In this document: piece after piece, positions 1 to 4,592 of the stretch
How the letters are laid out: each line of letters begins with the position of its first letter
Numbering within the stretch: position 1 is the first letter of the stretch
Assembly: GCA_030643345.1 (NCBI GenBank)
Contig: DAOWMA010000157.1
Location: forward strand, 1 to 5,656
DNA length: 5,656 nt
Reading direction: 5' to 3'
Origin: Spirochaetaceae bacterium
GTDB taxonomy: Bacteria > Spirochaetota > Spirochaetia > B11-G9
Translations under genes and position numbers: made by a program
Notes under the pieces: generated by a model
Told to the model about the DNA's origin: nothing
The model's database searches: none
The model's input: only the letters and a program-made list of their open reading frames with translations

Positions 1-278
1 AGGAAAAGAAGGGGGAAGAGGCTCAGTTTACTCTGATTGCCAAAAAGAAAGAAAAAACAGTTAGAGTAGAGATCCAGAATAACCTATGCGGAATACCGGA
101 GGAACTGCAGGGGCGAATATTTGAACCCTTCTATTCAACAAAGCCGGTCGGAGTAGGTACTGGATTGGGGCTTTCTGTTTCCTACTTTATAATTCATGAA
201 ACCCATAATGGTGAACTAAGTGTTGAATCTGATGGGGAGTCCTGGGTTAAGTTTATTATTGAGCTGCCAATCAGCTAA
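1..278 (+). CDS. Sensor histidine kinase, C-terminal ATPase end (5' part outside window)
   Basis: This is the last 91 codons of a histidine kinase, open from the left edge and ending in TAA at 276-278. It covers the second half of the HATPase_c domain, which binds ATP and phosphorylates the kinase's own histidine. Visible motifs are the F-box region GRIFEPFYSTK (residues 37-47 of the fragment), the G2 box GTGLGLS (52-58), then VSYFII and a terminal KFIIELP. The N box, the phospho-accepting histidine and any sensor domain lie upstream of the window. The G1 box is odd: residues 26-32 read NNLCGIP where the family usually has DNGPGIP, so the adenine-contacting aspartate is Asn and the first glycine is Leu. 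The G2 box is intact. It may still bind ATP, bind it poorly, or act as a non-catalytic partner. The partner regulator is unknown; the HD-GYP regulator at 2617-3696 is only a guess. The gene is convergent with the chemoreceptor. Confidence 0.9.
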   Translation, partial: EKKGEEAQFTLIAKKKEKTVRVEIQNNLCGIPEELQGRIFEPFYSTKPVGVGTGLGLSVSYFIIHETHNGELSVESDGESWVKFIIELPIS

Positions 279-331
279 ATAATTTATATACAAAACCCGG
301 AAATAATATCTACTCTATACTATAGCATATC

Positions 332-2489
332 TTATACAGTAAATTTATTTAAAGAGTTAATAAGCTCTTTCATTATGTTCTCATTATCTACACATTTGTC
401 ACTTAAATCCACAGACGCCTTATCTATCTCATTAATTGCCAGCTGTATCTCTGAAATTCCATTGGATGTTTCACTGGTAAGAATACTTACTGTACCCATA
501 GAATCTGTTATACCATCCACATTATCTACAATACTGTCGGCATTGGAAGAAACTTCTATCATAATCCGGGACAGCAGTTCGGTGGAAGTAAGGACCTCTC
601 TCGATCCAATCTCCATCTCCGTCATGGAAGACACTATCTCTGACAATGCATTGATAAAGGAGAGGACCTCCGACTTGACCCCGGTAAATGATTCGATACT
701 AAGTTTCGATGCTTTGGATGCGGATTCGATTCTGGAATCAACTTCAGATAATAACGAGTTTATCTGGGTTGCATTTTGTGCAGAAGATTCTGCAAGTTTT
801 CTAATTTCATCTGCAACTACTGCAAAACCCTTCCCTGCTTCCCCTGCATGAGCTGCTTCAATAGCTGCATTCATAGCAAGCAGATTTGTCTGGGAGGCTA
901 TACCATTGATAATTTCCGTTACATTGATGATATCTCCTGCAATACCTGCAACTTCTGTAATAAGTTTATTTGTTGTTTCAACCTGCTGCTCTCCCCCTTC
1001 TGTTACCTTTTTTAGAGTCTCTGCAGATTTACCTCTATCCTGGGCAATTTTGGTTACACTTTGTATAGTAGAAGTAATTTCCTCAATAGCAGTTGTAGAT
1101 TCTTCAACTGCAGCAGACTGGTCCTGAATAAGCTTGTTTAATGATTCAATGGAAGTTTTTATTACATCAGATGCTTTCTCGGAACTGTGTACACTCTCTG
1201 TTAAACTGCCCATTTTTTTATTCATGGAATTGATATTTGCATCTATCTCGGTAGTTGCTGCGGCAGTTTCTGTAGCCGCTGCAGCAATAGCTTCTGTCAG
1301 TTCCATGCTTTTTGTAGAGGAACTTTGAGTATTGGAAATTAGAACCCTGAATGCCTCTATGGATTTATTAACATATCCTGCTACCCTTCCTAACTCATCA
1401 TTCTTTTTATAATCAATACTCGTTGACAGATCACCGGATTCCAAACGGCCTGTATCCCTTATAATTATCTTCATAGGTTTGGATATAGATCCTGAAATAA
1501 TAAAAGCCAGAATAATCTCTATAATAATAGCTGTGGCGGCAATAATAATTCCGAACCGTATTGAGTCCTTTACATTTTTACGGAGAACAATTTCCTCCTT
1601 GTTAAGAATAAGATTCATATTATTCATAGCTTGAATTAAAACAGGTTCCATTTCATGCACTGCAGCCCGTAATTTTGCAACAGTTTCTGTAATGTCATTA
1701 TCTACTAATACCAGTTCCATAAAATCTGCCAGGTAAACATCAAGGGAGGAGTTCATCTCGTCCTTAATTGTCCGGGAAAGTCTGGATCTTGATATTGATT
1801 CCTTTGTTTCACCTACACCAGCCTTAACTCTATCAATATATTTTGCAGTTCCTCTTAATAGATAATCCTTTTCATTCCTTCTTAACATTAAATATTTAAC
1901 CATTAAAGAATCTGAACTGTGAAGATCTATTAAATCTTCCAGATTGTGAGCTGCAGTACGAAACTCACCTCTTAACCCGGAATCGGAGTCCAGCCCTTTT
2001 TTTATATGGAGCTCTACAGCATGAGAAAATTCGCTTTGATAAACCTTAATGTTTGCTTTTAAACTTTTTAAAGCTTCTTCAGACTTTGCAGTATATTTCT
2101 GATCATTTAGTACTGCACTAATCTTTTTATCCAGTAAAGCAATACGTATAACAGAGGCGAACATCTCATCAGTTTTTTCTTTTACCTTTTTAGGGTACTC
2201 AAGATCTAAACGAAGAAAAAAAATCCTTTTCTGATCTTCTGGCCTCAAGCATAGAGATATTCATACCTTTAATAACAGATTTCTTTCTAATAATACTTTC
2301 AATAAAAAAGTTATATTGATCTCTGGTATCAATCAGACCGAACACCAGGAGGAAAGTAACCACTGAAAACAATATACTTATAACTGCAAATGCAAGTATA
2401 ATTTTACGTCTAAGATCCAGACCACGGTGATTATTTATTTTGTTATTATTATTTTTGATACTAATCTTAATACGTTTATTAGTATTCAT
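332..2489 (-). CDS. Methyl-accepting chemotaxis protein with HBM sensor domain; frame broken at a T8 run
   Basis: Inner-membrane chemoreceptor that would signal to CheA/CheW. The start is ATG at 2489-2487, chosen because AGGAG lies 6 bases upstream; the frame is open back to an ATG at 2552, but that lacks a ribosome site. The first 91 residues (TM1 about 30-53, then an EARRSEKDFF motif at 82-91) are in one frame. The rest is in another, with the switch at T8 (2223-2216). With seven T's the product is one 718-residue protein: periplasmic HBM sensor about 54-310 with a second LRRNEKDYLLR motif at about 202-212, TM2 about 311-332, HAMP about 333-385, and a signalling domain whose hairpin tip (about 528-567) contains QTNLLAMNAAIEAAHAGE and GKGFAVVADEIRKLAE. 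HBM receptors characterised in Pseudomonas bind organic acids; the ligand here is unknown. As written, translation stops after 96 residues (TGA at 2199-2201). The downstream frame has only a TTG with no convincing ribosome site. It could be an assembly error, phase variation, slippage or a young pseudogene. No C-terminal CheR-binding pentapeptide is seen. Confidence 0.9.
2216..2223. repeat. A8/T8 homopolymer at the chemoreceptor frame break
   Basis: Eight A's on the plus strand read as T8 in the receptor gene. The bases before it encode SEKD and the correct continuation LRLDLEYPK lies one frame away, so exactly one base of the run is surplus. Runs of this length are prone to replication slippage, transcriptional slippage and sequencing error. 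Confidence 0.95.
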
Positions 2490-2495
2490 TACAAA

Positions 2496-2500
2496 CTCCT
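2496..2500 (-). promoter_or_regulatory. Ribosome binding site deciding the chemoreceptor start
   Basis: AGGAG on the minus strand, 6 bases before the ATG at 2489-2487. It decides in favour of this start (protein beginning MNTNKRIK) over the in-frame ATGs at 2552 and 2516. The resulting protein has a basic N-terminus followed directly by TM1, the usual receptor topology. Confidence 0.75.
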
Positions 2501-2529
2501 GTAAATACTTTAGCATAGTCAAAGGGTTA

Positions 2530-2559
2530 ATACCAATAAAAATTTCTGGCATTTGTCAA
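2530..2559 (-). promoter_or_regulatory. Possible promoter of the chemoreceptor gene
   Basis: A perfect TTGACA -35 hexamer is read on the minus strand at 2559-2554. The best -10 at a normal distance is weak (TGGTAT, 18-base spacer, 3 of 6 matches), so this may need an activator or be fortuitous. I saw no flagellar sigma-28 type promoter. Confidence 0.3.
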
Positions 2560-2566
2560 ATAATAC

Positions 2567-2575
2567 TGCTATAAT
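2567..2575 (+). promoter_or_regulatory. Extended -10 promoter of the HD-GYP regulator gene
   Basis: TGCTATAAT is a perfect TATAAT hexamer (2570-2575) preceded by the TGn extension. No good -35 hexamer lies 16-18 bases upstream, as expected for an extended -10 promoter. It predicts a start of transcription near 2582, about 35 bases before the GTG start codon. It is divergent from, and only about 10 bases away from, the TTGACA element used in the other direction. Confidence 0.55.
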
Positions 2576-2579
2576 TCCC

Positions 2580-2593
2580 ACTGATTTATCAGT
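2580..2593. promoter_or_regulatory. Palindrome ACTGAT-TT-ATCAGT at the predicted transcription start (candidate operator)
   Basis: Two perfect 6-base inverted arms are separated by two bases. The palindrome begins 4 bases after the TATAAT hexamer and so covers the predicted +1 position of the HD-GYP regulator gene. A two-base centre does not suit an RNA hairpin, so a dimeric repressor site is the more natural reading. The cognate protein is unknown and the match could be chance. Confidence 0.35.
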
Positions 2594-2603
2594 TATAAAA
2601 TAT

Positions 2604-2610
2604 AAGAGGT
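2604..2610 (+). promoter_or_regulatory. Ribosome binding site supporting a GTG start
   Basis: AAGAGGT lies 6 bases before the GTG at 2617. The 12 bases AAGAGGTATTTG (2604-2615) also occur exactly in front of tig (4581-4592), which supports this as a functional site. The alternative ATG at 2647 has only a poorly spaced AAAGAG upstream, and choosing it would remove ten residues that lie before the receiver domain. Confidence 0.65.
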
Positions 2611-2616
2611 ATTTGT

Positions 2617-3696
2617 GTGCTTATAGAACCAAAGAGTAATTCACCAATGAAGGTACTTATCGTAGATGATGAAATTTTTATAAGAGAAAGTTTATCCATT
2701 TTTCTTGAAGATGAGGGATTTGAAGTCCTTACTGCTGAAAATGGACTAACCGGAATTGAAGGATTTAGAAATAACCAACCTGATATTGTAATCCTCGATC
2801 TAAGAATGCCTGAGATGAGCGGAATGGAGGTTATCCCCAAAATAAGAGAAATTACAGATCTGGTACCAATTATTATTATTTCCGGAAATAATGAAGTAAG
2901 TGATGCTGTAGAAGCTCTGAGAATCGGGGCATGGGATTATATTACAAAACCTATTCAGGATCTAAATATGATGCTCCACAGAATGGAACTTGTTTTAAAT
3001 CAGGCACTTTTACTTAAAGAAAACCGGAACTACCATAATCACCTGGAAGAGATGGTGGATGAAAGAACAAAGGATCTTCAACTAAACCAGAGTAAACTTT
3101 CCGAAGCAATGTTCAACACAATTCTGGTTCTTACACAAACTATTGAAGCTAAGGATCCGTACACCAGGGGGCACTGCCTGCACGTAAGCGAATACAGCGT
3201 AGCCATAGGCAGGGAACTTGGATTTTCAAAGACAGATCTCTACAATCTTCAGCTTGGTGCCCTCCTCCATGATATTGGGAAGACAGGCATTCCTGGAATT
3301 ATATTGAACAAACCTGGTAAACTTACGCCGGAAGAATATGAAGTAATAAAAAAACATCCTGAAATTGGAGAGAATATTCTAAAACATATAGATTATTTTA
3401 AACCCTTTTTACATATTATCCGCCACCATCATGAGTGGGACAATGGGAATGGATATCCTGATAAAGAAATTGGAAGCACCTCTGTAAGCAGTGCAGTTGT
3501 TGCAGTTGCCGATGTTTACGACAGCCTGATTACGGACCGGCCATACAGAAATGCCATGACCACAGAAAAAGCACTGAAAATTCTAAAAGAACAAAAAGGC
3601 ACTCAGTTTTGTCCCAAAATAGTAGATCTGTTTTTAGATAAAAAAATATACAGAATACAGCATAATGATAAATTAAAAATTGAATTTAATTTTTAA
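2617..3696 (+). CDS. Response regulator with receiver and HD-GYP domains (predicted cyclic-di-GMP phosphodiesterase)
   Basis: Cytoplasmic two-component regulator of 359 residues, of the RpfG type. The receiver domain spans about residues 11-125: acidic pair D17/D18 in VDDE, phospho-accepting D61 in LDLRMPEMSG, switch S89 and conserved K111 before P112. A helical linker (about 127-165, with LEEMVDERTKDL) follows. The HD-GYP domain runs from about 166 to 350 and keeps the residues expected for metal and substrate binding: H186, the HD pair H218/D219 in LLHDIGKTGIP, H247 in KHPEIGENIL, H271/H272 in HHHEW, the GYP signature at 279-281, and D299 in VADVYD. Phosphorylation of D61 would be expected to control hydrolysis of cyclic-di-GMP. 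The cognate kinase is not identified. A 37-codon kinase remnant lies 50 bases downstream and may be what is left of the partner. The gene is divergent from the chemoreceptor and starts with GTG, supported by its ribosome site. Confidence 0.95.
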   Translation: MLIEPKSNSPMKVLIVDDEIFIRESLSIFLEDEGFEVLTAENGLTGIEGFRNNQPDIVILDLRMPEMSGMEVIPKIREITDLVPIIIISGNNEVSDAVEALRIGAWDYITKPIQDLNMMLHRMELVLNQALLLKENRNYHNHLEEMVDERTKDLQLNQSKLSEAMFNTILVLTQTIEAKDPYTRGHCLHVSEYSVAIGRELGFSKTDLYNLQLGALLHDIGKTGIPGIILNKPGKLTPEEYEVIKKHPEIGENILKHIDYFKPFLHIIRHHHEWDNGNGYPDKEIGSTSVSSAVVAVADVYDSLITDRPYRNAMTTEKALKILKEQKGTQFCPKIVDLFLDKKIYRIQHNDKLKIEFNF

Positions 3697-3697
3697 T
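3672..3697 (+). terminator. A/T-only hairpin over the HD-GYP stop codon (weak candidate terminator)
   Basis: TTAAAAATT at 3673-3681 and AATTTTTAA at 3688-3696 are perfect inverted arms with a 6-base loop (GAATTT); one more A-T pair extends the stem to 10 pairs. The right arm includes the TAA stop codon. With no G or C in the stem and no T-run directly after it, termination would be weak; protection of the 3' end is an alternative. It could also be chance in very AT-rich DNA. Confidence 0.25.
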
Positions 3698-3746
3698 ATT
3701 AATCAGATTAGATGGATAAAGAGCTTGCAGATAAAATTGAGAATGT

Positions 3747-3857
3747 TCTTATTTCATTATTACAGATAATCACAAAGGGAAAATTGCTGTGAAACCGGAT
3801 GGAAAATCCTGGACAAAGTTCATTATCAGGCTTCCTCTTCAGCCCCGCAGAGCTTGA
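3747..3857 (+). pseudogene. 3'-terminal remnant of a histidine kinase gene
   Basis: An open stretch of 36 codons ends in TGA at 3855-3857 and reads SYFIITDNHKG, then KIAV, then DGKSWTKFIIRLPL. It aligns without gaps to the end of the kinase at the left edge (SYFII..., DGESWVKFIIELP), with about 18 of 30 residues identical by eye. This is the C-terminal beta-strand region of HATPase_c. The homology begins exactly after the place where the G2 box (GTGLGLSV) should be; upstream the frame has only two unrelated codons and then a TGA at 3738-3740. There is no start codon or ribosome site, so this is a broken leftover rather than a gene. The most likely origin is deletion of a kinase gene downstream of the HD-GYP regulator. 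At the DNA level the two copies agree at roughly 57 of 99 positions, so they are old paralogues rather than a recent duplication. The short frame 3712-3792 (MDKELADKIENV...) overlaps it and is not recognisable. Confidence 0.75.
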
Positions 3858-3882
3858 CAAAACCCTTAAAAATATACATATT
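3854..3882 (+). promoter_or_regulatory. Promoter of the tRNA cluster
   Basis: A perfect -35 TTGACA (3854-3859) is followed after 17 bases by CATATT (3877-3882, 4 of 6 matches to TATAAT). This predicts transcription starting near 3889, about 10 bases before mature tRNA-His. The -35 hexamer contains the TGA stop of the kinase remnant. Confidence 0.6.
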
Positions 3883-3898
3883 AGCTGAACATTAGCAT

Positions 3899-3972
3899 GG
3901 TGGATATAGTTCAATCGGTAGAGCACCAGATTGTGGTTCTGGATGTTGCGGGTTCAAGTCCCGTTATCCACC
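3899..3972 (+). tRNA. tRNA-His (anticodon GTG)
   Basis: Cloverleaf with anticodon arm CCAGA-TTGTGGT-TCTGG and anticodon GTG at 3933-3935. The acceptor stem GTGGATA/TATCCAC is preceded by the extra G(-1) at 3899, which faces C73 at 3972, the histidine-specific identity pair for histidyl-tRNA synthetase. The T arm is GCGGG-TTCAAGT-CCCGT. CCA is not encoded; CTC follows position 73. It is the first gene of a five-tRNA operon. Confidence 0.97.
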
Positions 3973-3973
3973 C

Positions 3974-3993
3974 TCCAATTTTGTATAATTGGG
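3974..3993 (+). other. Hairpin in the tRNA-His/tRNA-Arg spacer
   Basis: CCAATT (3975-3980) and AATTGG (3987-3992) form a 6-pair stem, plus an outer T-G pair, with loop TTGTAT. There is no T-run after it, so it is probably not a terminator; it may assist processing of the tRNA precursor. It also contains a TATAAT (3984-3989) but without a usable -35 partner. Confidence 0.3.
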
Positions 3994-3999
3994 ATGCAT

Positions 4000-4073
<74 letters not shown>

Positions 4074-4097
4074 GACGAAAAAACGAATAAATATGAG

Positions 4098-4170
4098 GGG
4101 CCGTTAGCTCAGCTGGTAGAGCAACAGACTCTTAATCTGTGGGTCGAAGGTTCGACTCCTTCACGGCTCA
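4098..4170 (+). tRNA. tRNA-Lys (anticodon CTT)
   Basis: Anticodon arm ACAGA-CTCTTAA-TCTGT with anticodon CTT at 4131-4133, reading AAG. The acceptor stem is GGGCCGT/ACGGCTC with one G-T pair, A73 at 4170, and T arm GAAGG-TTCGACT-CCTTC. CCA is not encoded. AAA is the commoner-looking lysine codon here, so another tRNA-Lys (TTT) must exist elsewhere in the genome. Confidence 0.97.
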
Positions 4171-4195
4171 TATTTTTTCCCGGTATTTTTCTCAG

Positions 4196-4277
4196 GCGAG
4201 AGTGGTGAAATTGGCAGACACGCTAGATTTAGGATCTAGTGCCGTAAGGTGTAAGGGTTCAAGTCCCTTCTCTCGCA
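4196..4277 (+). tRNA. tRNA-Leu (anticodon TAG)
   Basis: An 82-base class II tRNA with a long variable arm (GCCGTAAGGT region). The anticodon arm is CTAGA-TTTAGGA-TCTAG, with anticodon TAG at 4230-4232. The acceptor stem is GCGAGAG/CTCTCGC with the leucine discriminator A73 at 4277. Its acceptor stem and T arm are almost identical to those of the neighbouring tRNA-Gly. CCA is not encoded. Confidence 0.97.
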
Positions 4278-4279
4278 AA

Positions 4280-4299
4280 TTTTAAAACTTGTTTTAAAA
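4280..4299 (+). other. A/T hairpin in the tRNA-Leu/tRNA-Gly spacer
   Basis: TTTTAAAA at 4280-4287 and again at 4292-4299 (a self-complementary octamer) can pair around the loop CTTG. The stem has only A-T pairs and is not followed by a T-run, so it is not a convincing terminator. The spacer of 58 bases is the longest in the cluster; the hairpin may mark a processing site, or be chance. Confidence 0.2.
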
Positions 4300-4335
4300 A
4301 TTTAATAATTGAGTAAAGAAAGTAGAACGATAAAC

Positions 4336-4407
4336 GCGAGAGTAGCTCAGCGGTAGAGCTCCACCTTGCCAAGGTGGATGTCGAGGGTTCAATTCCCTTC
4401 TCTCGCT
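4336..4407 (+). tRNA. tRNA-Gly (anticodon GCC)
   Basis: Anticodon arm CCACC-TTGCCAA-GGTGG with anticodon GCC at 4368-4370. The acceptor stem is GCGAGAG/CTCTCGC, with the C2-G71 pair and T73 (4407) typical of bacterial glycine tRNAs. The T arm is GAGGG-TTCAATT-CCCTT. CCA is not encoded. It is the last tRNA of the cluster, 23 bases before the terminator hairpin. Confidence 0.97.
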
Positions 4408-4429
4408 CTTTTAAACTGTAATTTCGGGG

Positions 4430-4458
4430 AAGCGGTCTGTGATATAGATCGCTTTTTT
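4430..4458 (+). terminator. Intrinsic terminator of the tRNA cluster
   Basis: AAGCGGTCT (4430-4438) pairs with AGATCGCTT (4446-4454), nine pairs including one G-T wobble, around the loop GTGATAT. The stem runs into a T-tract ending at 4458. It would end the tRNA transcript and separate it from tig. Confidence 0.8.
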
Positions 4459-4475
4459 ATTGCCCACGACTGTTT

Positions 4476-4570
4476 TGAGTAGTATATTACAGGAAATTTT
4501 AAGAATATTACCTGCCTACAGGTTTAAGATATAAAAATAATTTAGTATAGTATGTTTTTCATACTACTCA
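4476..4570 (+). promoter_or_regulatory. tig upstream region with long-range and competing inverted repeats
   Basis: TGAGTAGTAT (4476-4485) is the exact inverted complement of ATACTACTCA (4561-4570), 75 bases apart. A smaller hairpin, ACCTG-CCTA-CAGGT (4510-4523), lies between the arms. The right arm overlaps the hairpin at 4548-4566, so the two pairings exclude each other. Possible -10 elements are TATAAA (4530-4535) and TATAGT (4546-4551), but neither has a good -35, so the promoter of tig is unresolved. If transcription starts at about 4540-4558, the left arm is outside the RNA and only the local hairpin could form. Confidence 0.3.
4548..4566 (+). other. Hairpin TAGTATG-TTTTT-CATACTA in the tig leader
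   Basis: Seven perfect pairs around a five-T loop end 14 bases before the tig ribosome site. It overlaps the possible -10 TATAGT, so it could be a DNA operator or an RNA leader hairpin. It has no downstream T-run and is not a terminator. Confidence 0.4.
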
Positions 4571-4580
4571 TGGAAAGAAA

Positions 4581-4587
4581 AAGAGGT
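4581..4587 (+). promoter_or_regulatory. Ribosome binding site of tig
   Basis: AAGAGGT sits 5 bases before the ATG at 4593 and fixes the start. The same 12-base context (AAGAGGTATTTG) precedes the HD-GYP regulator start. Confidence 0.75.
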
Positions 4588-4592
4588 ATTTG

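Noticed and set aside
279..331. Bidirectional terminator between the convergent kinase and chemoreceptor
   Set aside because: Only very short A/T inverted repeats (for example CTATA-C-TATAG) are present, with no proper stem and T-run.
375..1328. Several open frames on the plus strand (375-851, 776-1015, 906-1127, 1134-1328)
   Set aside because: They lie antisense to the strongly conserved signalling domain of the chemoreceptor, have serine-rich or cysteine-rich nonsense composition, and lack good ribosome sites.
332..2248. A separate 638-residue receptor starting at 2248
   Set aside because: Its start would be TTG with no convincing ribosome site, inside the HBM motif and after TM1. Its first eleven residues are an out-of-frame reading of the true EARRSEKDFF motif. 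It is the downstream part of a frameshifted gene.
2589..2840. Minus-strand open frame opposite the receiver domain
   Set aside because: It is antisense to conserved receiver motifs and has no recognisable domain.
3712..3792. Possible 26-residue peptide MDKELADKIENV...
   Set aside because: It has no ribosome site and overlaps the kinase remnant in another frame; too short to support.
3708..3926. Minus-strand open frame of 72 codons
   Set aside because: It overlaps the kinase remnant, the tRNA promoter and tRNA-His on the opposite strand; no ribosome site or known domain.
3984..3989. TATAAT between tRNA-His and tRNA-Arg as an internal promoter
   Set aside because: No acceptable -35 hexamer at 16-18 bases; the hexamer is part of a spacer hairpin.
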